Below, piece by piece: positions 18,001 through 25,318 of a stretch of 36,019 bases of DNA (the stretch's first letter is position 1; the number at the start of each line of letters is the position of its first letter). The notes below the pieces were generated by a model. It saw only the letters and a list, made by a program, of their open reading frames with translations. It had not been told where the DNA came from and made no database searches. Source of the stretch: Prevotella sp. (GTDB taxonomy: Bacteria; Bacteroidota; Bacteroidia; Bacteroidales; Bacteroidaceae); the NCBI GenBank assembly GCA_017941345.1, contig JAGAWQ010000151.1, positions 1-36,019 of the forward strand. Reading direction: 5' to 3'. The translations under genes and the position numbers were made by a program.

Positions 18001-19626
18001 GTGAACGAGATTATTGCTAAGACGCGTAACGCCATACCTGGCATCAGTCTGATAAGCCCTCCGCCGCATCACGACATCTACTCGATTGAGGACTTGGCGC
18101 AGCTCATCTTCGACCTGAAGAATATCAACCCGACAGCGGCTGTCAGCGTGAAGCTCGTGGCAGAGAGCGGCGTGGGAACTATCGCCGCCGGTGTGGCAAA
18201 GGCCAAGGCGGACCTGATTGTTATCTCCGGTGCCGAGGGTGGTACGGGTGCAAGTCCTGCCAGCTCAATGCGCTTCGCCGGTATCTCGCCTGAAATCGGT
18301 CTCGCTGAGACGCAGCAGACGCTGGTCATCAACGGCCTGCGTAATCAGGTACGCCTGCAGACCGACGGACAGTTGAAAACCGCGAAGGATGTCATCATCA
18401 TGGCGATGCTGGGCGCTGATGAGTTCTCGTTTGGCACGCTGCCGCTGATTGTGCTGGGCTGTGTGATGATGCGTAAGTGCAATACGAATACTTGTCCGAT
18501 GGGTGTGGCCACCCAGAACCCCGAACTGCGCAAGCACTTCGAAGGTCGCGCGGAGTATGTCGTGAACTACTTTACCTTCCTCGCCCAACAGGTACGCGAG
18601 TATCTCACTGAGATTGGCGTGCACAGCCTGAAGGAGATTATCGGTCACACGGAGCTCATCGAGGTTGGTGTGCCCGACGGTTCTGCCGTCGAGAAATGGA
18701 AGACCATCGACTTTGCCCGCCTGCTCCATAAGCCCGAGACGGATAAGGCTCTCTATTGGGACCGCGGGGCATTCACCAAGGTCAGCGGCGTAAAGGACGA
18801 GGAGATTATCAAGGCAGCCGAGAAGGCCATCAACGACGGCGAGGAGGTGACGCTCGACTACGCCATCAAGAATACCGACCGTGCCGTGACGACGATGCTC
18901 AGCGGTGTCATTGCGAAGAAATATGGCGAGGCTGGTCTGCCCTACAATACGATAAACATCAAGTTCAAGGGCTCGGCGGGTCAAAGCTTTGGCGCCTTCG
19001 CCGTTCGTGGACTGAACCTTAAGCTGGAGGGCGAGTGTAACGATTACTTCGGAAAAGGACTCTCGGGCGGTCGCATCTCGATTCTGCCTCCTGCCCGCAG
19101 TGGTGAGGATTTCCATGCTGAGGAGAATATCATCGCCGGTAACACCGGATTGTATGGCGCCACCTCCGGCGAACTCTATATCAATGGCAAGGTGGGCGAG
19201 CGTTTTGGCGTGCGCAACTCAGGTGCCATCGCCGTCATCGAGGGTGCGGGCGACCATTGTTGCGAGTACATGACCGGCGGACGCGTCGTGGTGCTAGGCA
19301 AAACGGGCCGCAACTTCGCCGCCGGTATGTCGGGCGGCGTGGCCTATGTCTACGACCCCGACCACACGTTCGACTTCTTCTGCAATATGGACATGGTCGA
19401 GCTCTCGCTGGTCGAGGACAGCGTGTCGCGCAAGGAATTGCTCGAACTCATTCGCCAGCACTACCTGCACACGGGCTCGGCGCTGGCAGGACGGATGCTC
19501 GACAACTGGCACCGCTACATCGAGGACTTCATCCAGGTGGTGCCCATCGAGTATAAGCGTGTGCTGCAGGAAGAGCAGAACAAGAAACTGCAGGAGAAGA
19601 TTGCCAACATCCAGCGCGACTACTGA
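15094..19626 (+). CDS. gltB: Glutamate synthase large subunit (NADPH-GOGAT alpha)
   Basis: A 1510-residue enzyme that makes two glutamates from glutamine and 2-oxoglutarate with GltD. A 31-residue propeptide precedes Cys32 in EHDACGVGMVV, the N-terminal nucleophile of the class II glutamine amidotransferase domain; processing at this Cys is known for the family. HSRFSTNTFPKW, LAHNGEINTIRGN and DRNGLRPSR belong to that domain. The central and FMN domains follow (SFGALSIEAHEALA, RSNTGEGGED, KPGEGGQLPG, SGAEGGTGASP). The 3Fe-4S cysteines are C1123, C1129 and C1134 in CVMMRKCNTNTCPMG. A C-terminal beta-helix domain (GLSGGRISI, GATSGELYINGKVGERF, GGRVVVLG) closes it. Full length. It forms a unit with gltD 105 nt downstream. 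Confidence 0.97.
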   Translation: MAKRKLQTSERLQKEAHSHQGFYQSQYEHDACGVGMVVNIHGGKSHELVDNALRVLENMEHRGAETRDKTGDGAGIMVQIPHEFILLQGIPVPEKGKYGTGLVFLPKDEKVQQGILSVMIEEIEREGLTLMHLRAVPTNPEVLGAAAREVEPDIKQIFVTGIADEQVPVFERILYKVRKRIENRIDDEDFYICSLSNKNIIYKGMLTSGQLRRYFPDLSNDYFTSGLALVHSRFSTNTFPKWKLAQPFRLLAHNGEINTIRGNRGWMKARESVLNSEALGDIKDLRPIVQEGMSDSASLDNVFEFLMLSGLLLPQAMAILVPESFNDKNPISEDLKAFYEYHSILMEPWDGPAALLFSDGRYAGGMLDRNGLRPSRYTITKSGMMVVASEVGVMDFEPGDVVSKGRLQPGKILLIDTQEGKIYYDGEIKEQLAKAHPYREWLNENRVQLEKLKSGRHIDNGVVDLERKLVTFGFGQEDIDKTIIPMATAGQEPVAAMGNDTPLAVISDRPQVLFNYFRQQFAQVTNPAIDPIREELVMSLTEYIGAVGTNILTPDASNCKMVRLPQPVLTNTQLDILCNIRYKGFNTKKLSILFEMSKGEEGLCQALDDLCHQAEASVDEGVNYIILSDRDIDETHAAIPSLLAVSAVHHYLISVGKRVQTALIVESGEIREVMHAALLLGYGASALCPYMTFAVLDDLVKRGKIQEEYATAEKNYIKAVDKGLKKIMSKMGISTIRSYRGAKIFESIGLSEDLLRRYFGTEVSTIGGVGLKEIARDAIRLHEMGRCDTATYLTNQGQFAWRKDGIKHAWNPETIAQLQLATRQGNYDKFKDWAKIVDEKESPIFIRDFLKFKKAAKPTPIDEVEPVESIVKHFVTGAMSFGALSIEAHEALALAMNKLGARSNTGEGGEDNARYHSEVDGVSLSSKTKQIASGRFGVTAEYLVNAEEIQIKVAQGAKPGEGGQLPGFKVNEIIAKTRNAIPGISLISPPPHHDIYSIEDLAQLIFDLKNINPTAAVSVKLVAESGVGTIAAGVAKAKADLIVISGAEGGTGASPASSMRFAGISPEIGLAETQQTLVINGLRNQVRLQTDGQLKTAKDVIIMAMLGADEFSFGTLPLIVLGCVMMRKCNTNTCPMGVATQNPELRKHFEGRAEYVVNYFTFLAQQVREYLTEIGVHSLKEIIGHTELIEVGVPDGSAVEKWKTIDFARLLHKPETDKALYWDRGAFTKVSGVKDEEIIKAAEKAINDGEEVTLDYAIKNTDRAVTTMLSGVIAKKYGEAGLPYNTINIKFKGSAGQSFGAFAVRGLNLKLEGECNDYFGKGLSGGRISILPPARSGEDFHAEENIIAGNTGLYGATSGELYINGKVGERFGVRNSGAIAVIEGAGDHCCEYMTGGRVVVLGKTGRNFAAGMSGGVAYVYDPDHTFDFFCNMDMVELSLVEDSVSRKELLELIRQHYLHTGSALAGRMLDNWHRYIEDFIQVVPIEYKRVLQEEQNKKLQEKIANIQRDY

Positions 19627-19633
19627 GCGAAGG

Positions 19634-19693
19634 CTCGTGAAGGGTTCGCGAACGAGAAAAACTTCTCTGGCAGGCTCGCGAAGGGTTCGCGAG
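19634..19693 (+). repeat. Two tandem hairpins between gltB and gltD
   Basis: Two similar units, 41 nt apart, each have the form CTCGyGAA-GGG-TTCGCGA. The second (19675-19693) is a perfect 8-bp stem, CTCGCGAA with TTCGCGAG, around GGG. The first (19634-19656) is imperfect. There is no T-tract. A role in mRNA stability or in setting the GltB:GltD ratio is possible. Confidence 0.7.
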
Positions 19694-19731
19694 ACCGAAA
19701 AATGACTTTTTAACGAAAAAAAGATAGAAAT

Positions 19732-21120
19732 ATGGGAAATCCGAAAGCATTTTTAGAGATACACCGCCAGGAGGCGGGCTACCGTCCGATTCACGACAGA
19801 ATCCACGACTTTGGCGAGGTCGAGCAGACGCTCAACACCCGCGAACGCAAGCTGCAGGCCTCGCGCTGCATGGACTGCGGCGTACCCTTCTGCCACTGGG
19901 CCTGTCCGCTGGGCAACAAAGCCCCCGAGTGGAACGACGCCCTGTATAAAGGCGATTGGGAGTTGGCCTATCGCCTGCTGAACAGCACCAACCCTTTCCC
20001 CGAGTTCACCGGTCGCATCTGTCCAGCCCTGTGCGAGAAGGCCTGTGTGCTCAACCGTTTCAACCATGAGCCCACCACCAACCGCGAGGACGAGTGCGCC
20101 ATCACTGAGGCAGCCTTCCGCGAGGGTTACATCCAGCCCCACACCGACATCGTGCGCCGCGGCAAGAAGGTGGCAGTCATCGGTGCCGGTCCTGCCGGAC
20201 TCGCCGCTGCCAACGATCTGAACCTGATGGGCTACAGCGTAACCGTATTCGAGAAAAACGAGGCCGCCGGCGGTTTGCTCCGCTACGGCATCCCCAACTT
20301 CAAGCTGAATAAGGCCATCATCGACCGCCGCATCAAGCTGCTAGAGCAGGAAGGCATAGAGTTCCGCTACGGCGAAGCTGTCGAGTATGCTGCGATACTA
20401 TCGCAGCCCACAGAACAATACGATGCCGTCGTCATCGCCACGGGCACACCTACCGCCCGCGACCTCAAAGCCCCCGGTCGCGAACTGAAGGGTGTCCACT
20501 TCGCCCTCGATATGCTCTCCCAGCAGAACCGCATACTGGCTGGTATGGAGTTCTTGCCAGAGGCAAGCGGCAAAGCCGAGCGTTCGAAGGATGAACGCAT
20601 CACCGCTAAAGGCAAGGATGTCCTTGTGATTGGTGGCGGCGATACAGGCTCCGACTGCATCGGAACGGCCCATCGCCAGGGATGCAAGAGCGTCACTCAG
20701 ATTGAGATTATGCCCCGTCCCGTTGAAGGCCCCGACGACCCGCAGAACCCCTGGCCCAACTGGCCCCGTACCCTCAAGACAACATCAAGTCATGAGGAGG
20801 GCTGTACCCGTCGCTGGAACATCAACACCCTCGAGTTCCTGGGCGAGAACGGCAAACTGACTGGAGTCAAAGTACAGGAAATCGATTGGAAACCCAATCC
20901 CGACGGTGGTCGCCCCATCATGGTCGAGAAGGGTAAGCCTGAAATCATCAAGGCTGAGCTCGTCCTCCTCGCCATGGGATTCCTCAAACCCGAGCATCCA
21001 GAATACCCAGCGAATGTCTTCGTCTGCGGCGACTCCGCCAATGGTGCCTCTCTCGTAGTCCGCGCGATGGCCAGCGGCAAGCAGACAGCTCTGAAAGTAG
21101 ATGAGTTCTTATCGAAATAA
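19732..21120 (+). CDS. gltD: Glutamate synthase small subunit (GOGAT beta)
   Basis: A 462-residue FAD/NADPH and Fe-S protein that feeds electrons to GltB. N-terminal cysteine motifs CMDCGVPFCHWACPLGN and CPALCEKAC bind two 4Fe-4S clusters. Then come the FAD-binding GAGPAGLAAA, the YGIPNFKLNK loop and the NADPH-binding VIGGGDTGSDC, and near the end the FAD-contact VFVCGDSANGASLVVRA. The length and motif order are those of bacterial GltD. The related N-terminal subunit of dihydropyrimidine dehydrogenase shares this fold, but adjacency to gltB settles the call. No separate promoter is visible; it is probably co-transcribed with gltB through the hairpin-containing spacer. Confidence 0.97.
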   Translation: MGNPKAFLEIHRQEAGYRPIHDRIHDFGEVEQTLNTRERKLQASRCMDCGVPFCHWACPLGNKAPEWNDALYKGDWELAYRLLNSTNPFPEFTGRICPALCEKACVLNRFNHEPTTNREDECAITEAAFREGYIQPHTDIVRRGKKVAVIGAGPAGLAAANDLNLMGYSVTVFEKNEAAGGLLRYGIPNFKLNKAIIDRRIKLLEQEGIEFRYGEAVEYAAILSQPTEQYDAVVIATGTPTARDLKAPGRELKGVHFALDMLSQQNRILAGMEFLPEASGKAERSKDERITAKGKDVLVIGGGDTGSDCIGTAHRQGCKSVTQIEIMPRPVEGPDDPQNPWPNWPRTLKTTSSHEEGCTRRWNINTLEFLGENGKLTGVKVQEIDWKPNPDGGRPIMVEKGKPEIIKAELVLLAMGFLKPEHPEYPANVFVCGDSANGASLVVRAMASGKQTALKVDEFLSK

Positions 21121-21143
21121 CGATATAACGTAATAACGAGAAT

Positions 21144-21968
21144 ATGAGTAAGATAAGATTCACCAAGATGCACGGCTGCGGCAACGACTACATCTACGTC
21201 GATGCCATGCAGCACTCCATCGCTGACCCTGTCCAGGCATCCATCCTTTGGAGCGACCGCCATAAGGGTATCGGTAGCGACGGACTGGTGCTGATTGATA
21301 AGTCGCCAATCCCCGAGGCTGACTACAGCATGCGTATCTTCAATGCTGATGGCTCTGAGGCCATGATGTGCGGCAATGCATCGCGGTGTATCGGGAAGTA
21401 TCTCTATGAGCGAGCCCTCACGACAAAGACCCATATCAGATTGCTGACCAAGTCGGGCATCAAGACGCTCAATCTCCACGTCCGAGACGGCATGGTGGAG
21501 AGTGTCACCGTCGACATGGGCGCACCTCAGCTCGAGAACCCGGAACAGTTCGTCGTTTCTCGTGGACTGAATCAAGGAACATTTGTCTCCATGGGCAATC
21601 CCCACTACGTCATCTTCACAGACAATGTGGACCAAGTGGCAGAAAAGGGGCGGGCTTTAGAGCATCACCCCGCCTTCCCGCAACGCTGCAATATCGAATT
21701 CGCCCGCGTGGATACTGTGGTCGACGGTTTTGCCGTCGACACCGTCATCCGCACCCGCGTCTGGGAACGTGGCAGCGGCATCACCCAGGCCTGTGGCACA
21801 GGTGCCTGCGCTACGGCAGTGGCCGCCTTCATCACCGGTCGTGCCGGTCGCCAGTCGCAGATTGTCATGGACGGCGGCACGCTCAACATAGAACTCCGCG
21901 AGAGTGACAACCACGTCTACATGACCGGCCCTGCCGCCTTCGTCTTCGACGGAGAAATAGAATTATGA
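21144..21968 (+). CDS. dapF: Diaminopimelate epimerase
   Basis: A 274-residue PLP-independent epimerase that converts LL- to meso-diaminopimelate, for lysine and peptidoglycan. The two catalytic cysteines are Cys76 in [11 protein letters not shown] and Cys217 in [12 protein letters not shown]. The substrate-binding [15 protein letters not shown] start and MGNPHYVIF are also typical. It follows gltD by 23 nt, so it may extend the gltBD transcript, and it precedes dapL, which makes its substrate. ATG 21144 gives the usual N-terminus. Confidence 0.96.
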   Translation: MSKIRFTKMHGCGNDYIYVDAMQHSIADPVQASILWSDRHKGIGSDGLVLIDKSPIPEADYSMRIFNADGSEAMMCGNASRCIGKYLYERALTTKTHIRLLTKSGIKTLNLHVRDGMVESVTVDMGAPQLENPEQFVVSRGLNQGTFVSMGNPHYVIFTDNVDQVAEKGRALEHHPAFPQRCNIEFARVDTVVDGFAVDTVIRTRVWERGSGITQACGTGACATAVAAFITGRAGRQSQIVMDGGTLNIELRESDNHVYMTGPAAFVFDGEIEL

Positions 21969-22123
21969 ATTATGAAGTTGGAATTATGATGTATTCTCGC
22001 TTCGCTGCGAGTTTGAGCTTTGAAGGTGGAAGGTTGATGTTACTTCGAACTTTATACTTCCTACTAGTGAAACGACACATTGTACTTCGTACATCCTACT
22101 TCTCAATAAAAATATAGAAAAAT
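21969..22123 (+). other. dapF-dapL spacer with small hairpin and low-complexity repeats
   Basis: The spacer starts with AATTATGAATTATGA-type repeats, then has a hairpin with CTCGC (22000s) pairing to GCGAG around TTCGCT, then ACTTCGAAC and GTACTTCGTAC segments. Such spacers are common in Bacteroidales operons. No promoter of the TAnnTTTG type was found, which favours read-through from dapF. Confidence 0.45.
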
Positions 22124-23356
22124 ATGGCATTAGTAAACATCCACTTCCTGAATCTCCAGAACAACTACCTGTTCGCAGACATCGCCAAGAAGGTCAACGC
22201 CTTCAAGGTGATGCATCCCGGTGCTGACGTCATCTCGCTCGGCATTGGCGACGTCACCCAACCGCTGTGTCCTGCCGTCACAGAGGCCATGCACAAAGCC
22301 GTCGATGAGATGGCTTCCGCCGAGGGATTTCGCGGCTACGGTCCTGAGCAGGGCTACGACTTCTTGCGCGAAGCGATATTGAAGAACGACTTCCTGCCGC
22401 GTGGCATTCGCCTCGACATCGACGAGGTCTTCATCAACGACGGTGCGAAGTCAGACACGGGCAATTTCCAGGAACTGCTCCACTGGGATAACTTCATCGG
22501 TGTGACCGACCCCATCTATCCCGTCTATATCGACTCGAACGTGATGATAGGTCGCTGCGGTGTCTTCAAAGACGGTCGCTGGACCAACGTACGCTACATG
22601 CCCACTAAGGCTGAGAATGGTTTCGTGCCGGAACTGCCCAAGGGTCGCCCTGTCGATGTCATCTACCTGTGCTACCCCAACAACCCCACGGGTACGGTTA
22701 TCTCGAAGCAGGAACTGCGCAAGTGGGTGAACTACGCCTTGAAGAACGACGCCCTCATCCTCTACGATGCCGCCTATCAGGCCTACATCCAAGACCCGAA
22801 GATACCACACTCCATCTACGAGATTCGCGGAGCCCGCAAGTGCGCCGTCGAGTTCCGTTCCTATTCCAAAACGGCAGGCTTTACGGGTGTACGCTGCGGT
22901 TATACCATCGTGCCGAAGGAAGTCAGCGTTGCCACTTTCGAGGGCGAGCGTATCTCACTTAATCAATTGTGGTTGCGTCGCCAGTGCACCAAGTTCAACG
23001 GCTGCAGCTACATCTCCCAACGTGCCGCCGAGGCCATCTACACGCCCGAAGGCAAGGCTCAGGTCAAGGCCACCATCGAATACTACATGCAGAACGCCAA
23101 AAAGATGTTGGAAACCCTGCGTGCGCTCGGCTACGAGTGCTACGGCGGCGAGAATGCCCCCTACGTCTGGATGCGTACCCCCGACGGCATGTCGTCCTGG
23201 CAATTCTTCGAGGCTCTGCTCTACGGCGCCAACGTCGTCTGCACCCCCGGTGTCGGCTTCGGTCCCAGCGGCGAGGGCTACGTCCGCTTCACCGCCTTCG
23301 GCAGTCACGAAAAAACAGAAGAAGCATTACGTCGCATAAAAGCTTGGAGCAAATAA
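22124..23356 (+). CDS. dapL: LL-diaminopimelate aminotransferase
   Basis: A 410-residue class I/II PLP aminotransferase that converts tetrahydrodipicolinate directly to LL-DAP using glutamate, bypassing the succinylase and acetylase routes. Family features are the start NIHFLNLQNNYLFADIAKKV, SLGIGDVTQPLCPAV, GYDFLREAI, FINDGAKSDTGN and YPNNPTGTV. The PLP lysine is K249 in SYSKTAGFTGVRCGYT. Its product feeds DapF next door, and its glutamate comes from the gltBD operon just upstream. The TAA stop lies inside the loop of the following terminator hairpin, so this is the end of the transcription unit. Confidence 0.96.
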   Translation: MALVNIHFLNLQNNYLFADIAKKVNAFKVMHPGADVISLGIGDVTQPLCPAVTEAMHKAVDEMASAEGFRGYGPEQGYDFLREAILKNDFLPRGIRLDIDEVFINDGAKSDTGNFQELLHWDNFIGVTDPIYPVYIDSNVMIGRCGVFKDGRWTNVRYMPTKAENGFVPELPKGRPVDVIYLCYPNNPTGTVISKQELRKWVNYALKNDALILYDAAYQAYIQDPKIPHSIYEIRGARKCAVEFRSYSKTAGFTGVRCGYTIVPKEVSVATFEGERISLNQLWLRRQCTKFNGCSYISQRAAEAIYTPEGKAQVKATIEYYMQNAKKMLETLRALGYECYGGENAPYVWMRTPDGMSSWQFFEALLYGANVVCTPGVGFGPSGEGYVRFTAFGSHEKTEEALRRIKAWSK

Positions 23357-23373
23357 CTCCAAGCCTTTTTTTT
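23342..23373 (+). terminator. Intrinsic terminator after dapL
   Basis: GCTTGGAG (23342-23349) and CTCCAAGC (23357-23364) form a perfect 8-bp stem around CAAATAA, followed by C and eight T. The dapL stop codon is in the loop, so the last codons are part of the stem. Confidence 0.93.
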
Positions 23374-23442
23374 ATTTTATCAAGAACATCTCCCCTTGGA
23401 TTTACACCGTTTCCCCGATTAACGGGGCAACTCAAATGTGTG

Positions 23443-23465
23443 CGATAACAATTTGCGACGAAATG
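23443..23465 (+). promoter_or_regulatory. Conserved upstream block shared with glnN
   Basis: This 23-nt block matches 26087-26109 upstream of glnN at 19 positions (blocks CGATAACA, TTG and ACGAAATG conserved). A related AATAACAAATTGTAAC lies in the glnK leader at about 23610-23625. Probable regulatory site or conserved element; the binding factor is unknown. Confidence 0.5.
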
Positions 23466-23522
23466 ATAGGTTTCAAGTGCAAAGTGTCATCAAAATGCAA
23501 GTAAAGTATGTCTTTTAATTTA

Positions 23523-23560
23523 CGTTTTGTTATTTGTTTACGTTTTTAACAAACAAAACG
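23523..23560 (+). promoter_or_regulatory. Inverted repeat containing the 19-mer shared with glnN
   Basis: CGTTTTGTT (23523-23531) and AACAAAACG (23552-23560) form a perfect 9-bp inverted repeat. The right part, GTTTTTAACAAACAAAACG (23542-23560), is identical to 26186-26204 upstream of glnN. It sits 34 nt before the -7 box (35 nt at glnN), a suitable place for an activator. Confidence 0.65.
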
Positions 23561-23583
23561 AAATGGATGTAAGAAATAATCAA

Positions 23584-23603
23584 GCAAAGTGTCGTAACTT
23601 TGC
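23584..23603 (+). promoter_or_regulatory. glnK-amtB promoter core
   Basis: TAACTTTGC (23595-23603) is a good -7 box. The preceding GCAAAGT forms a perfect 7-bp dyad with ACTTTGC. No TTTG is seen at the -33 position, suggesting dependence on an activator. Two GCAAAGTGTC boxes occur, at 23479-23488 and 23584-23593. Confidence 0.7.
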
Positions 23604-23668
23604 ATCGTGAAATAACAAATTGTAACCCAACGAGAGGGTTTAGTATTAATTTAATAAGGTATTAAGGT

Positions 23669-24016
23669 ATGAAAAAGATTGAAGCAATTATCCGCAAGAC
23701 GAAGTTCGAGGAGGTGAAAGCTGCTTTGCTGTCATCCGACATCGACTGGTTTGAGTACCACGACGTGCACGGCATAGGCCAGAGCCGTCAGGAGCGTATA
23801 TATCGTGGCGTCCAGTATTCTACCGATGTCATCGAACGTGTAGCCATCACCATCGTATGCCGCGACATCATTGTCGACCCGACGGTGAAGGTGATTCTAA
23901 AGGTGGCCCATACAGGTGAAGTAGGCGACGGTCGCATCTTCGTGAGTGACGTGATTGACACGTGGTCTATTCGTACAGGCGAAAACGGTGACACCGTACT
24001 GAGAGACAAAAAGTAA
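23669..24016 (+). CDS. glnK: P-II nitrogen regulatory protein
   Basis: A 115-residue PII protein. PII trimers sense 2-oxoglutarate and ATP/ADP and control ammonium transport by binding AmtB. Visible features are MKKIEAIIRKTKFEEVKAAL, a T-loop GIGQSRQERIYRGVQY with Tyr50 at the position of the uridylylated Tyr51, the B-loop HTGEVGDGRIFV and the C-loop IRTGE. The T-loop is one residue shorter than in E. coli GlnB, and VIERV replaces the usual FLPKV. The gene lies 30 nt before amtB, the standard GlnK-AmtB arrangement. The upstream region (23357-23668, 312 nt) carries the terminator, the shared boxes and the promoter, plus a small AACCC/GGGTT hairpin at 23624-23640. Confidence 0.95.
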   Translation: MKKIEAIIRKTKFEEVKAALLSSDIDWFEYHDVHGIGQSRQERIYRGVQYSTDVIERVAITIVCRDIIVDPTVKVILKVAHTGEVGDGRIFVSDVIDTWSIRTGENGDTVLRDKK

Positions 24017-24046
24017 AAAGGTAAAATAGTAAAAAGGTAAAAGGTT

Positions 24047-25300
24047 ATGAACGAAATAGGATTATCACTCGATACTGTATGGATGCTATTGGCAGCCATG
24101 TTGGTTTTCTGGATGCAGCCGGGCTTTGCGCTGTGTGAGGCAGGTTTTACACGTAGCAAGAACACAGCGAATATCCTGATGAAGAACTTTGTCGACTTTA
24201 TGTTCGGCTCGTTGTTGTTCTTCTTCCTCGGCTTCGGATTTATGTTCGGCAGCGACGGCGCAGGATTCATTGGTATGCCCAACTGGGGCGACCTGAGTTT
24301 CTACAAGGGCGACTTGCCCGTAGAGGGTTTCTTGATTTTCGAGACAGTATTCTGTGCCACCTCTGCCACCATCGTCAGCGGTGCAATGGCTGAGCGCACG
24401 AAGTTCTCGATGTACTTGATTTATAGTGCAGTCATCTCTTTGTTCATCTACCCGATTGAGGGTCACTGGACGTGGGGCGGCGGCTGGCTCTGCAACGATG
24501 CTGCCGACGGGTTTATGATGACGATATTTGGTGATGTGTTCCACGACTTTGCGGGTTCTGCCATCGTGCATAGTGTGGGTGGTGTGCTGGCTCTGATTGG
24601 TGCTTTGGCACTGGGGCCTCGTATCGGTAAGTATGGCAATGACGGCAAGAGTCGTGCCATTCCCGGTCACAATCTCGCGATGGCTGCGCTGGGTGTCTTC
24701 ATCCTCTGGCTCGGTTGGTTTGGCTTCAACCCCGGTTCACAGTTGGCCGCCTCGGGTGAGGTGAATCGCATCGCCATCTCGCACGTATTCCTGACGACAA
24801 ACCTCGCCGCTGCGGCAGGTGGTGTCGCTACGATGTTCCTCACCTATATCAAGTACGGTAAGCCGTCACTCTCACTCACCTTGAACGGTGTGCTGGCAGG
24901 TTTGGTAGGCATCACCGCAGGTTGCGACCTTGTATCACCTGTTGGAGCCATCATCATTGGGCTGGTATGTGGTATCGTGTTGGTTTATGCCATAGAGTTT
25001 ATTGACCACCGTCTGCATATCGACGATCCCGTTGGTGCCTCGTCTGTGCATGGTGTCTGCGGTATCTTAGGTACGCTGATGACGGGTCTGCTGTCTACTT
25101 CTAATGGTGCGTTCTATGGTCATGGCTGGGGATTCTTCGGTGCTGAGTGCTTCGGCATCCTGGTCATCGACCTCTGGGCTGCTGCCTGTGGTTTCGCCCT
25201 GTTCTACGGCATCAAGAAGCTGCATGGCCTGCGTGTCGACAAGCGCATCGAAGAAGAGGGTCTCGATGTGTATGAGCACGGAGAATTGTGCTACAACTAA
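24047..25300 (+). CDS. amtB: Ammonium transporter
   Basis: A 417-residue polytopic inner-membrane channel for ammonium. Eleven hydrophobic segments are apparent, beginning with TVWMLLAAMLVFWMQPGFALCEAG. The key residues are Asp167 and His175 in FHDFAGSAIVHSVGG and His335 in SVHGVCGILG; these correspond to Asp160, His168 and His318 of E. coli AmtB. There is no cleavable signal peptide, as in some family members. It follows glnK closely; the spacer consists of AAAAGGTAAAAT-type repeats. A porin gene begins 18 nt after it, so glnK-amtB-porin looks like one operon for ammonium capture. Confidence 0.96.
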   Translation: MNEIGLSLDTVWMLLAAMLVFWMQPGFALCEAGFTRSKNTANILMKNFVDFMFGSLLFFFLGFGFMFGSDGAGFIGMPNWGDLSFYKGDLPVEGFLIFETVFCATSATIVSGAMAERTKFSMYLIYSAVISLFIYPIEGHWTWGGGWLCNDAADGFMMTIFGDVFHDFAGSAIVHSVGGVLALIGALALGPRIGKYGNDGKSRAIPGHNLAMAALGVFILWLGWFGFNPGSQLAASGEVNRIAISHVFLTTNLAAAAGGVATMFLTYIKYGKPSLSLTLNGVLAGLVGITAGCDLVSPVGAIIIGLVCGIVLVYAIEFIDHRLHIDDPVGASSVHGVCGILGTLMTGLLSTSNGAFYGHGWGFFGAECFGILVIDLWAAACGFALFYGIKKLHGLRVDKRIEEEGLDVYEHGELCYN

Positions 25301-25318
25301 AAGTAAAAAAGTAAAGGT

